A stretch of 64,000 bases of DNA. Source: Anisodus tanguticus. Lineage: Eukaryota; Streptophyta; Magnoliopsida; Solanales; Solanaceae. Where the stretch lies: contig CM067557.1 in the NCBI GenBank assembly GCA_034509755.1, positions 12,500,001 to 12,564,000 of the forward strand. The letters run 5' to 3'. The notes under the pieces are model-generated. The model ran no database searches. It was not told where the DNA came from and saw nothing but the letters and a program-made list of their open reading frames with translations. The position numbers and the translations under genes are program-made. Positions 22,970-32,945 of the stretch are shown here, piece after piece. Each line of letters begins with the position of its first letter. Position 1 is the first letter of the stretch.

Positions 22970-24470
22970 CACCGTATGGAAACCCGCGCCCAACACGGCA
23001 TTTTCAAACCCAAAGTCCAATTTAACCTATCCACACAAACCATATCGCCAATTCCTAAAAACCCAAAATTAGTCAAACCTGACCCAAATTGGAATGCAGC
23101 TCATGCGTGAGAAATTTAATGCTTTAACAAAAATAACACACTTGGGATTTGGTTCCTAGACCAGAAGGGGTGAATATGATCCGATGCATGTGGATTTTTC
23201 ATCACAAATACAGAGACAGTGGTGACCTATAGAGATATAAGGCGAGACTTATGACTAATGGTACTAATCAGCATGAGGGTATTGATTGTGGTGAGATATT
23301 CAGTCCGGTTGTTAAACCGGCTACAATTCACATAATTCTAAGCATTCTATGGGTAAGCATTGGCTAATTTATCAGCTTGATATGAAAAATGCTTTTCTAC
23401 ATGGGGACTTGAAAGAAACGGTGTACATGCACCAGTCTCTAGGCTTTGCCATCCAGAGGCCCCTCATTATGTATGCCGTCTTCGTAAGTCTTTATGGTTT
23501 GAAACAGCGCTTTGCTAATCATGCGATTGGATGTATGCAATAAGTGTGAAAATTTTTCAGATCATTGTTTATTTCTTGTTATAAATGAATTTGTCTTACT
23601 GCCTCATCTGATGTGTAGAAAATGAGATCATTGAACTGCTTAAAACCAAATTTGTCATGACTGACTTAGGGAAGTTGAGCTACTTTTTGGGGATATCAAT
23701 GACTAGATCTGCAGATACTATATTTCTATGTCAACGTAAGTATACAAAAGAGATTGTGTACAGGCTAAAATGGTGAACTGCAAGATCATGCCCACTCCGG
23801 TTGACTCTAAATCAAAGTTAAGTGTTGTTGATGGTAATCCAGTGTCCGATCCCACTCTTTATAGGAGTCTTGCAGGTGCACTTCAGTATCTTACTTTCAC
23901 AAGGCCTGATATTGCTTATGATGTTCAGCAGATGTGTTTGTTTATGCATACCTACAGAGAGCCTCATTTTACTGCTCTTAAACGTATCATTCGATACGTT
24001 AAGGGCACACTTGACTATGGATTGCATCTATACCCTCTCGCACCGACTAGGTTGTTATCATATACATATGTAGATTAGGCAGGCTATCCGAATACGCGAC
24101 ACTCCACCTCCGCTACTGTGTGTTCTTAGAGAATAATCTCATTTCATGGTCTAGTAAGAGGCAAGCCACCCTATCCCGTTCGAGTGAAGAAGCAGAGTAT
24201 AGAGGCATTGCAAATGTTGTTGCTGAGATTTGTTGGCTTCGAAACCTTCTTTTGAGGATCCGATGTCCCTTGCGTAAGGCGTTTTTGGTGTACTGTGATA
24301 ACATATCCGCCATATATTTATCTCATAATTCGGTCCAGCATCAGCGAACCAAGCACATTGAGAATGGATATACACTTTGTTCGTGAGAAAGGTTGCTATA
24401 GGACATGTTAAGGTGTTACATGTGCCCTCTTCGTATCAGTATGCGGATATCTTCCTAAAGGACTACCTAA
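22970..24470 (+). pseudogene. Copia-2 reverse transcriptase and RNase H, broken
   Basis: The RT begins at 22970 with the METRAQHGIFKPKVQFNLST linker block. It continues in 23349-23543 (LIYQLDMKNAFLHGDLKE) but the stretch that should hold the catalytic YVDD box, about 23560-23620, is deleted or scrambled. 23770-24078 gives PTPVDSKSKLS and the thumb (YLTFTRPDIAYDVQQMCLFM). 24120-24386 gives the RNase H core (SWSSKRQATLSRSSEEAEYR, then CDNISAIYLSHN). Frameshifts separate all segments. Confidence 0.82.
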
Positions 24471-24535
24471 ACGGCTATTCCTCGACTTCATATCCAATCT
24501 AAGCGTCAGGCCTCATCCCGCTTCCGACTGAGTGG

Positions 24536-24708
24536 TGCATTAGTGAATATTAGTAGAATATTTACCATATATTTTATAATTATTAGTGTTGTATAATTAT
24601 GGTAGTTATATGATCCTTATTGTATCAGGACTCCACATTGTACACACTATATATATATATTTGTATTAATGAGAAAGACTCCCCAATAGAGATTAATATA
24701 ATCTTACA
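24536..24708 (+). repeat. Copia-2 3' LTR
   Basis: 173 bp from TGCATTAGTG to ATCTTACA, matching both halves of the 5' LTR. The preceding bases (GACTGAGTGG) correspond to the polypurine tract of the related copia-3 (GACTGAGGGG). Confidence 0.88.
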
Positions 24709-24837
24709 ACTATCATCAACACATGGGTATCACAAATGCAATATACTTCTGGAACATCAACACATGAAAAAAATGAATGTACTGGTAGCTCGGGAGACAA
24801 AGCAAGTATGAGCTAATTGATTCATACCATAGAATAG

Positions 24838-24991
24838 TGTAATTCTCCTTCATTGGAGTCTTCTCATTAATAAAATATATATAGGTGTTTATAATTGTAA
24901 TCCTAATTGAATGATAATATATACTTTACATAATTATACTAAAATAATAATTACAGAATATATGGAGAATATTTACGTATTCTTTATCACA
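24838..24991 (-). repeat. Copia-3 3' LTR
   Basis: It starts TGTAATTCTCC and ends TTTATCACA on the + strand; the last 28 bp recur at 28341-28368. On the minus strand GACTGAGGGG, the polypurine tract, lies directly before it. Confidence 0.82.
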
Positions 24992-25254
24992 CCCCTCAGT
25001 CAGAGCGGGAGGAGGTCGGACGCTTCGACTGGATCTGAAGTGAAGGAACAACTGCCGGGGAAGTTCCTTAGTAAATATATATGTGTACTGATATGAAGAG
25101 GGAACATGTAACACCCAAACATGGCCCATGAAAACCTTCTCACAAACAAAGTGAATATCCATCTAAATATGTTTGGTGCGCTAGTGCTGAATGGGGTATG
25201 AGACAAGTAGACAACAGATATGTTATCACAATAGATAATAGATGCCTTACCTAA

Positions 25255-26414
25255 GGAATAATGAAGCTCTAGAAGAAGGTTTTAGAGCCAACAAATCTCG
25301 ACAACCACGTACGCAATGCCTCTATATTTTTCTTCTACACTCGAACGGAAAAGCGTGACTTGTCATTTGGCTGACCACGAGATGAAGTTATCACCCAAAA
25401 ATATACAATAGCTAGAAGTGGATCGACGTGTGTCCGTACAGTCGCCCCAATCGACGTCCGTATATGATATCGGCTGGTCGATGCAAATGGATAGAGATCT
25501 AATCCATAGTCAAGAGTATCCTTAACGTATCGAATGATATGTTTAAGAGCGGTAAAGTGAGTCTTCCTGGAAGTATGCATGAACAAGCACACCTTCTGAA
25601 CAACATAGGCAATATTAGTTCTAGTGAAGGTAAGATACTGAAGTGAACCAGCAAGGCTCCTATAAAGGGAAGGATCGAGCTCCGATTTTCATCATCGGCA
25701 CTGAGTTTCAACTTTGAGTCGACTGTAGTGGGCATGATCTTGCAGTTTGCTATTTTTGTCCTGTAAATAATTTCTTTGGCATACTTACGCTGACACATGA
25801 ACATTGCATTTTTGGATCTGGTCACTGAAATCCCTATAAAATAACTCAACCTACCCAAGTCTGTCATAGCAAATTCAGATTTGAGTAGAGTAATGATCTC
25901 GTGTTTCAACAAATTAGATGAAGCAGTCAAAACAATATCATCCACATAGAGCAAAAGGTATGCAGTGTCGTTACCTCAATGAAAAATAAAAAGTGAATTA
26001 TCACTTTTGCTGCACACGAACTCGATATGCATGATGTAAGTGGCAAAATACGCTCATACCAAGCCCTGGTGCATGTTTCAAGCCATAGAGTGACTTTCAA
26101 AGATGACAGACATATTGAGGAGCCTTCGGATGCACAAAGCCAGACGGTTGATGCATATATACGGTTTTCTTCAAATCACCATGTAAGAACGTATTTTTCA
26201 CATCAAGTTGATGAATCGGCCAGTTTTTTCCCATAGCTATGCTCAAAACAGTGCGAATGGTGGCTGGTTTAACCACTAGACTGAAGGTCTCACCACAATC
26301 AACTCTCTCTTGTTTCCCCATACCATTTGCCACAAGTCTTACTTTATGGCGTTCAAGCTCACCACTATCTCTGAATTTGTGACGATATAGACATATATAA
26401 TGAATCACATTCAC
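25255..26414 (-). pseudogene. Copia-3 reverse transcriptase and RNase H, broken
   Basis: 26414-26097 encodes the RT fingers and palm start (GKNWPIHQLDVKNTFLHGDL). After a frame break, 25954-25499 contains MLYVDDIVLTAS, with the catalytic aspartates intact, followed by MTDLGRLSYFIGISVTRS. 25592-25335 has the thumb and the path to RNase H, which decays by about 25260. The order and wording match copia-2 and copia-5. Confidence 0.85.
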
Positions 26415-26523
26415 CCATTCTGGTCTTGGGACAAGATCTCAAGTGTGATGTATAGTGAGCACATTAAATTCCTTACGCATGGCCGCATTCTAATTCGAGA
26501 CAAGCTTGGCTAATTTTTTATTT

Positions 26524-28286
26524 TTAGGTATAGGGGAGATGGCGCTGAGTGGATAGGTTAAAGTGGACTTTTGATTTAAAAATCATGTGTTGGGCACGGG
26601 TTTCCATACGATGGGTCATAAGTGGGATAATTTGGGTCACGGGCAGTGGGGTGGTTACAGGCAGTGGGGTGGTTATGGGCAGTGGGCTTGGTGACACGGG
26701 AACAGTGGCAGGGGGTGGGGCAATGAACTCGACGACGGGATGGGTGAGGACAAAATGGGAGAAGTGGGTGGGATATTGGTCGACGGAATGGGGGGGTAGT
26801 CGACGGGGGCTGGTGTAGTGACGGAATGGGCTGGGGTAGTGACGAACGGGCTGGGGTAGTGACGGATGGGCTAGGGCAGTGACAAAATAGGGATGGGTGC
26901 CACGATGTATTGCGTTTGTAATAGGGGGAAGTGTTCGGATCATCAAGGAAGTCGTAATCAGTGACATGAAACTTTTGGACATTTGCAAATGGGAAAACTT
27001 TCTCCTCGAATGTGACATGACGAGAGACTAGGATTTTATTTGTGGACAAATCATATCATAAGTACCCCTTATGGTTTGACGGGAAACCTAAGAAAACGTG
27101 AAGGGGTAGTTCTAGGTGCTAATTTGTTAGGGGTCGTTGAGGCGAGATTCGGGTAGCATGGACAACCAAAAATCCAAAGGTGATCATAAGAGGGTATCCG
27201 ACGGAAGAGAATTTCAGTTGGAGTTTCATTTTGAAGAGTTCGTGTTGGTAATATGTTAAGGAGGTATGCCACCATGTGTAAGGCGTATACCCAAAATTAA
27301 GGGGGGATGGAAGCATGGAAGAGCATAGTGCGGATTTTATCTTTGATGGTGTGTAGGATTCTTTTGGCTTTACCATTTTGAGGTGAGGTATGGGGGCAAG
27401 AAAATCGAAACATCATGCCGTGATCCGTAAAAAAATTATGAAAGAGAAGGTTGTCAAACTCTCAGTCGTTATCAAATTGAAATGTTTTGATGGTCTTTTC
27501 AAATTGAGTTTTAACATATGCTTGAAATTCAAAAAAAAAAGGTGTAGACTTAGGACTTATATTTTAGAGGATACACCCAAAGAAAGTGAGAGAAATTATC
27601 CAAAAATACCAAATAATATTTGTGACCTAGTTTGCTAGTAATGGGAGATGTCCATAAATCCTCATTAATAATATCAAAAGGAGAAAAAGTAACACTTAAA
27701 GATGATTTAAACGGAAGTCGAACATAATTCCCTAAAGGACAAGAATAACAATTTTGGGTAAATTTCCCATTATTACATTGAATGAAATTTTGACTTTTAA
27801 GAAAACTAAAAACTGGTGCTCTTGGGTGCCCAAGTCTACCGTGCCAGGTTGATGGAGAGATTACAGCTAGAGAAGTATGTGAATGGACACGTGCAACGGA
27901 ATTGGATGAGAAAAAATAGAGGTCCCCCACACTATTGCATCTCGTAAGAAATGTCCATGTATGTAGGTCCTTCACAGAAAAACCAAAAGAGTCAAACTCA
28001 ATAGAAACGAAATTATCACTGGTAAATTTCCTAACAGAGATTAAATTTTTAATGATGTTAAGAGCATAAAAGATATTTTTTAGGGAAAATGGAGGGTGAA
28101 GTGATGGTGTATGAGTGGTGTCATAACCTTAAATTGGAATGCTATTGCCATTTCCAACAAAAATAAATTGAGGATTGTGCAATTTAAATAGTCGAGAAAG
28201 ATTACCAGAGGTACGAGTGAGGTGGGATGTGGCGCCCGTGTCCATGTACCAGGCATCGCCGGGCTGTTGTACGTGTTCATCCACAT
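26524..28286 (-). pseudogene. Copia-3 protease, integrase and linker, broken
   Basis: Near 28215-28250 the minus strand reads WYMDTGATSHLT, an intact aspartic protease motif, unlike copia-2. 27975-27550 holds the pre-integrase block (SPSTWHGRLGHPRAPVFSFL) and the zinc-binding region. 27376-27069 holds the integrase C-terminal part. 27049-26524 is a Pro/Thr/His-rich linker ending in the METRAQHMIFKSKVHFNLST block before the RT. The overlapping frames 26576-27049 and 26549-26818 are products of that biased composition. Confidence 0.82.
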
Positions 28287-28287
28287 A

Positions 28288-28368
28288 CTTCTCTAGCTAC
28301 AATCTCTTCATCAACTTGACACATTAGACTTGGGTACCCTGGAGAATATTTACGTATTCTCTATCACA
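28288..28368 (+). repeat. Inverted pol scrap fused to an LTR end
   Basis: 28288-28339 matches the reverse complement of 27828-27882 (shared TAGACTTGGG and CTTCTCTAGCT), so it is a 52-bp inverted copy of the pre-integrase block. It is followed at 28341-28368 by the last 28 bp of the copia-3 LTR. Probably a rearrangement during reverse transcription or double-strand break repair. Confidence 0.75.
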
Positions 28369-29400
28369 TACAAATAGTATGAGTATAAATTTGAATCATA
28401 CAAATAGTGTAAAGGGTAAATAATCTAACACACCTTGACTTAATTAAGACAAATGACATATAATTTGGCCTAAAAATTGCTAATTGAAAATAAAAATTAC
28501 AGATAATAAGGTATGTTAGTCCAAAAAGGTAATTTTGAGCTATTTTGGTAAAGGCGAGGATAGATTTAGGACTAACTTTTTAACGAAAGGTAAGATTATT
28601 CCATTTAACATAATTCAAAGGCATTTTTAACTCTATTACCTAAATTAAATTAGAAATGAATTGAGTAATACTTCTTTAAAAGTGGCGATCATGGATTAAT
28701 TAACGGAAACGTGTACAATAAGTGTTGGTAGGTTAATGCATGCTTAAAGTCTCAAAATAGGAATATCGTTCACCAGAATCTCATTTGTTGTAAACTTTAG
28801 AATTTCATCAATTCTCATTTTGCAAGGCAATTCTTTCAAACTGTCAGGATTTTGGGTGTTTTTTAATAGGTTTGGGCTCTATATATTCTTACCTACCTTT
28901 GGCATTTAATAGTTTTTTGATGGTAAGTCACCTATATCCACCGGCCTTTGCATGTTCTCTCTCTTTCTCAAACAGTTTTGTACAGAGCCTACGTACGTAC
29001 CTTTGATAAAATGCAATTGAAATTTTAATTGTTCACATGTAAAAGTTTTATAACGATTTCTTATTGTAAGAATCTAAATATTTACGAACAATGAAGATTG
29101 GATCAAAATATTCATTACATAGGCAGGGCTGGCTTTTCAGGTCATTCAAGGATATGTATATTAGTTGAAGTGTGGTATATAGAATATTTACGTGATTAAT
29201 GCAGTTTAACTAATTATAAAAAATTGTTACTTTATTTACAAATTATTATGTCAAGTTTGATATATGTGAATTACCAGTTGTTGAAGTCAGTTTAACCTAA
29301 TTATATGTGCATAAAATATGACTATGTATATATAGCGCGGCCTCATTTATTTGCACCGGAGATCTTGATCTAAATTATACAGAATTTAATCATTAAATAT
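28369..29400. other. AT-rich non-coding stretch
   Basis: No gene supported. No LTR, SINE or clear inverted ends seen. Confidence 0.5.
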
Positions 29401-29409
29401 GTCTTTTTA

Positions 29410-29800
29410 TAGAGAAAAGTTCATAAATAGCAAACGTTAAGAATGTAATTATGAAACGTATCTACAGTATACATATTTAAGATGCGTAGCTACAATAATT
29501 GTATCAGAAAAAGAGTTGTATCGGATAGGTAGCAGTTGTATATGAAAAAGATGTATCATGCGATGAGTATCAGCTGTATCACGCGGGTATCAGTTGTATC
29601 AGCACATACTGTATCAATTGAAATCATGCGAAAGAGTTATATCAGCATATTGTATCAGTTGAAATCGCGCGAAAGAGTTGTCAGTACATACTGTATCGGC
29701 ACATACAATTATGACGTGTATTAGGTATTGGCTACAAAATCCAAAATGTATCTACTTTTCATAATAATTATGTATCATAAATACAGTCTAAATGTTTGTC
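29410..29800. repeat. Short-period GTATCA-rich repeat cluster
   Basis: GTATCAG(T/C)TG and TTGAAATC.. blocks recur at irregular 15-45 bp spacing between about 29500 and 29700 (for example GCGAAAGAGTT twice, about 45 bp apart). The interior of an unidentified transposon is likely. The 62-residue frame here is repeat sequence. Confidence 0.5.
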
Positions 29801-30479
29801 ACATCACATATTTTTTCTTTTTTATATGCTAGAACCACTTAATTGGTCTCAATAGATCTAAATGATTAAGATGTTTAACAAAGTTTTAATATCACTAAGA
29901 TGTTTGTTCAAAGAGTTTTACAAAGATGACAGTCACCAATTTCATCCATTCATCGATACCGCCATCGTCCACCATTATCAACTACCGTCAGCCCTTTCGT
30001 TGTTATCCACCATTATCAATTATCATCACCCACCACCAACACCAATATCCACAACCACCACCATTGTCAATCACTACAGTCAGCCACTACCATTAGCCAA
30101 CACTTACAATCATCGTCAACAATCATCAGTACCACAACAATCACCAATGACTATCGATCATCACCACCAGTCACCAGTAAATATCGCCAACCACCCTCAT
30201 CATTCACCACCACCACCAATAACTATCACTATCATCATCATCATCACTACTATCAACCACCACCACCACCACCAACTACCACAATCAACCACTACTGTTA
30301 GTCACATCACCACTAGCTACTACCACAACACCACCATTAGCCAATATTAACTCCAAATCGGCATCCGCAATCACCATTGCTAGCCATCAAGATCACTGTC
30401 ACATAGTTTTTAAAAATTATTTTATTGATATACTATTAGATTAATTTAATATTTTATTAAATTTTATATTTATTACTAT

Positions 30480-30735
30480 CTCCTTCTCAAAAAGATTGTC
30501 TTAATTCGGAGTACGAAGATCAAACTAACTAATGTTCGTTGTGAATTAGGATATAGAATAAAAAAATTTAAAATAAATTTTACATAGTATAAGCTTCATA
30601 AAAAAGTACTATAAGTCACAATGGTTAACAATTCAAATATTTAGAAAGAATTTAAAATAATTATTGTAGTAAAAAAATCTTTTGACTGTCCAATAGTAAC
30701 TAAGACAGTCTTTTTGGGATGAATGGAGTAATTTT
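30480..30735. mobile_element. Stowaway-like MITE nested in copy 1
   Basis: Inverted ends: CTCCTTCTCAAAAAGATTG on the left and, read inward from the right, CTCCATTCATCCCAAAAAGA. TAAT follows on the right. The interior is AT-rich. Confidence 0.6.
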
Positions 30736-30908
30736 CAGATAAAGATAAATTTTATACATTCAAATGTTAAAAAAACAAACAATCTTAATTATTTAACATT
30801 CATATCTTAATATTTAGATAAATGTTCAAATCAAACAACTAAATCTTATTCCATATTTTAATATTTATTAGTTATGTATTCAAATTCAGAGGTCTTGAAT
30901 AAAATAAA

Positions 30909-31908
30909 GGTTGAACCCATCGGGAGCCTCTTGAGGGAGATCCGATCTTTCACTTAAACACTCCAACTAAATTTTGTTCTATTGAGACACCTGAGGTGGG
31001 CCCCGACTATGTCATTTACACACTTTTCGCTGATTTGACAAATTATGTGGATTTCACACCAAAGAGGTGCGTGGAAAGGAAAAAAATCATTTTTTTTTAA
31101 TTTTTTTTATTTCCTTCTTCTCCTTCTTCATTCTTTTTTATTATTATTTTTATTTCATTCTTCATCTTCATTCTTTTTTCTACCATCGCCAAGATCAATG
31201 TCGCCGCTATCAATATTGGGGGAAAAAAATCAACTACACTTTTTTTCAACTCAATTTTTTTACTCTCTCCTAGTAAAAAGAAAAAGCAAAAGAAAAAGAA
31301 AAAGAAAAAGAAAAAGAAAAATAATGGAGCTCATCGAAACGTCATTGATGGATTCATTAGAAAGCTTGAATGTTTAAAATGAGTTACTTTATTAATGAAA
31401 ATTTTGAGAAATTAATGTTGAGATTGTCTTTGGGTCTTCGTGGGGAATCTTTTAGATAAAGTTATAACAAATTTGGACGAATTTTCTTGAAATTTTGGAT
31501 TAAAACTGTGGTTTGAACAAGAACACGCATGAAGATGGTGAAAAACACCAAGAACATGATTTTCATATTTTGCTTTTGTTAGTAATTGCATTTTTCGTGT
31601 GTTAATAATGAGTACAGTTTAGAAAAATAGGTTTTTCTTTTCTTATTTGAGTTATTAGTTTTACTCAAAATTACTTTTTATATTATTATGACATCAAATG
31701 ATGACACGTGTCCTAATTTAATTTGTCATTTTGTCACATCATAAGTGAGTATATTGCACACATATTACATATTTGACTAATTGTGCTAATGATATCTAAA
31801 TGATACAGTCAAAATTCACTTCAAATATCTATATAAAATAAAATTTAATTGAAAAGCTTAAGTGAAAGATTGTATCCACCTCAAAGGCGGCTCCCGATGG
31901 ATTCAACC
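30909..31908. mobile_element. MULE-like non-autonomous element with long inverted ends
   Basis: The ends are GGTTGAACCCATCGGGAGCC and, read inward from the right, GGTTGAATCCATCGGGAGCC. Similarity runs on to about 50 bp (ATCTTTCACTTAA in both). The flanks TAAAATAAA and AAAAACAAA match at 7 of 9 positions, compatible with a 9-bp Mutator-type duplication in low-complexity DNA. The interior is T-rich, then A/G-rich, with no transposase. Confidence 0.7.
31276..31323. repeat. (AAAAAG)n purine tract
   Basis: About eight AAAAAG-like units; the mirror-like T-rich tract lies at 31085-31190. Open frames at 31045-31377 result from this composition. Confidence 0.85.
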
Positions 31909-31924
31909 AAAAACAAATGAGGCC

Positions 31925-32744
31925 GAAGTAACTAAAGTAGGCCCTGACAGTGAATCAGAAACATTTTCTGCTCCTTTCGCATGTGTGAATACCCAATGGA
32001 CGTACGAATAAAGTAGGGGGGACTCTTTAATTTGGTCCTAATATGATTTCTTGGACGAAATCCCCCTTTTCCCACATGTTCACTTGCTTCTTCGTCAATT
32101 ACTTCCATATTTTCTCAACAATAACAAATAATTAGAGTTCTACAACATTATTACTAAATAGAACTGCCCGATTATTGGTTTTGATTAAATTTGTATGCAT
32201 TGATAGTGTGAAATTTCTTTTATACTATCAGTATTCCACTGTTTCAATTTATGTGGCACATTTCAATTTCAAGAGTCAAACAATTAATTTTGATCGTGAA
32301 TTCGGGCATTAAATCTTTAAGCTTTTTAAAATAAAATTTACATATTTAAAAATTATGTAAAAAATTATTACTATAAGTTATAATAATTGACAATTCAAAA
32401 TATTTAAAAGATATGTACAAAATTTATGGTCAAAGAAGTGACCTATTAGTATAAAATTCAATTATATTATTAGTGTATAGAAATTAAGTAAACTCTATTA
32501 GTTTGGCCTGCCTTGCAACTTGTGCTTCAGTGGGACTCTTCATTGCCATTGCTATTTGGCAGATTTTCTGGCAATAATTTCTAATAATACTCTTTCCTTG
32601 TGGTAGTTGAGCTATCTATCCTTACTTGGAACAACTCATTCCTAACCCCACACACACACACACCCCCTCTATGAAAACTTAATTACATACAAACAACATG
32701 CCCCCTAAATAAGCTATTGTAACTATATATCTTTCTTGTATCCC
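31925..32744. other. KCS upstream region
   Basis: No gene. 32236-32460 resembles the left part of the MITE at 35188-35414 (TTTCAATTTATGTGGCAC, then AGAGTCAAACAATT) without a right end. A (CA)n run lies at 32650-32664. Confidence 0.55.
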
Positions 32745-32753
32745 TTATATATG
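32745..32753 (+). promoter_or_regulatory. Putative TATA box of the KCS gene
   Basis: TTATATATG lies 193 bp before the ATG and is followed by a pyrimidine-rich leader, a common arrangement in plant promoters. An alternative, CTATATATC, lies about 22 bp further upstream (32723-32731). Inference only. Confidence 0.4.
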
Positions 32754-32945
32754 TTGGTATTTCCTTTTCCATTTTTCACAACAAACCATAACAATCTTGT
32801 TGCATATTTCTTTGCCAACAATTATATTCCTTCTTGGAGGTTTAATTAGTCCAACTTCTTATAGACTATTCTTCTTCTACTCAATATTCTTGAATACTCT
32901 TTTATTATTTTTAAAGAAGCTTAGTCTAGTTCAAGAGAGTAGAAA

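Larger units (their letters stand above)
11403..24708 (+). mobile_element. Copia-2: Ty1/copia element split by a gypsy insertion in its 5' LTR
   Basis: The 5' LTR is in two parts, 11403-11511 and 19874-19938, which together match the 3' LTR at 24536-24708. Between them lies a complete gypsy element (11512-19873) flanked by a perfect GTACA duplication of copia-2 LTR sequence. After 19938 come a primer-binding site, gag, protease, integrase, RT and RNase H, all in the + direction and all with stops. The LTR is about 170 bp. No matching outer target duplication survives. Without the insert the element is about 4.9 kb, the normal length for the group. Confidence 0.9.
24838..28368 (-). mobile_element. 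Copia-3: Ty1/copia element, truncated and rearranged at its 5' end
   Basis: The 3' LTR is at 24838-24991 (154 bp, TGTAATTC...TATCACA on the + strand). Pol reads leftward from 28286. At the right end only the last 28 bp of the other LTR remain (28341-28368), preceded by an inverted 52-bp scrap of the element's own pol. Gag, the primer-binding site and most of the 5' LTR are gone. It lies 129 bp from copia-2, in the opposite orientation, and belongs to a related family. Confidence 0.88.
29833..31924. mobile_element. Low-complexity PIF/Harbinger-like element, copy 1, with two nested insertions
   Basis: The left part (AACCACTTAATTGGTCTC...) and the right end (AACAAATGAGGCC at 31912-31924) match the reverse complement of the element at 42929-44135. 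The middle (29930-30400) is a CCACCA/ATCACC-type low-complexity tract that is open as a His/Pro/Thr/Ile-rich frame (29862-30350). The start codon is not shared with copy 2, so I do not call a protein. A MITE (30480-30735) and a MULE-like element (30909-31908) are inserted in it. The outer left terminus (GGCCTCATTTG) is missing. Confidence 0.65.

Noticed and set aside
29862..30350. 162-codon His/Pro/Thr/Ile-rich open frame
   Set aside because: It comes from a CCACCA/ATCACC low-complexity tract in a transposon; the start codon and residue order are not shared with the second copy of the element.
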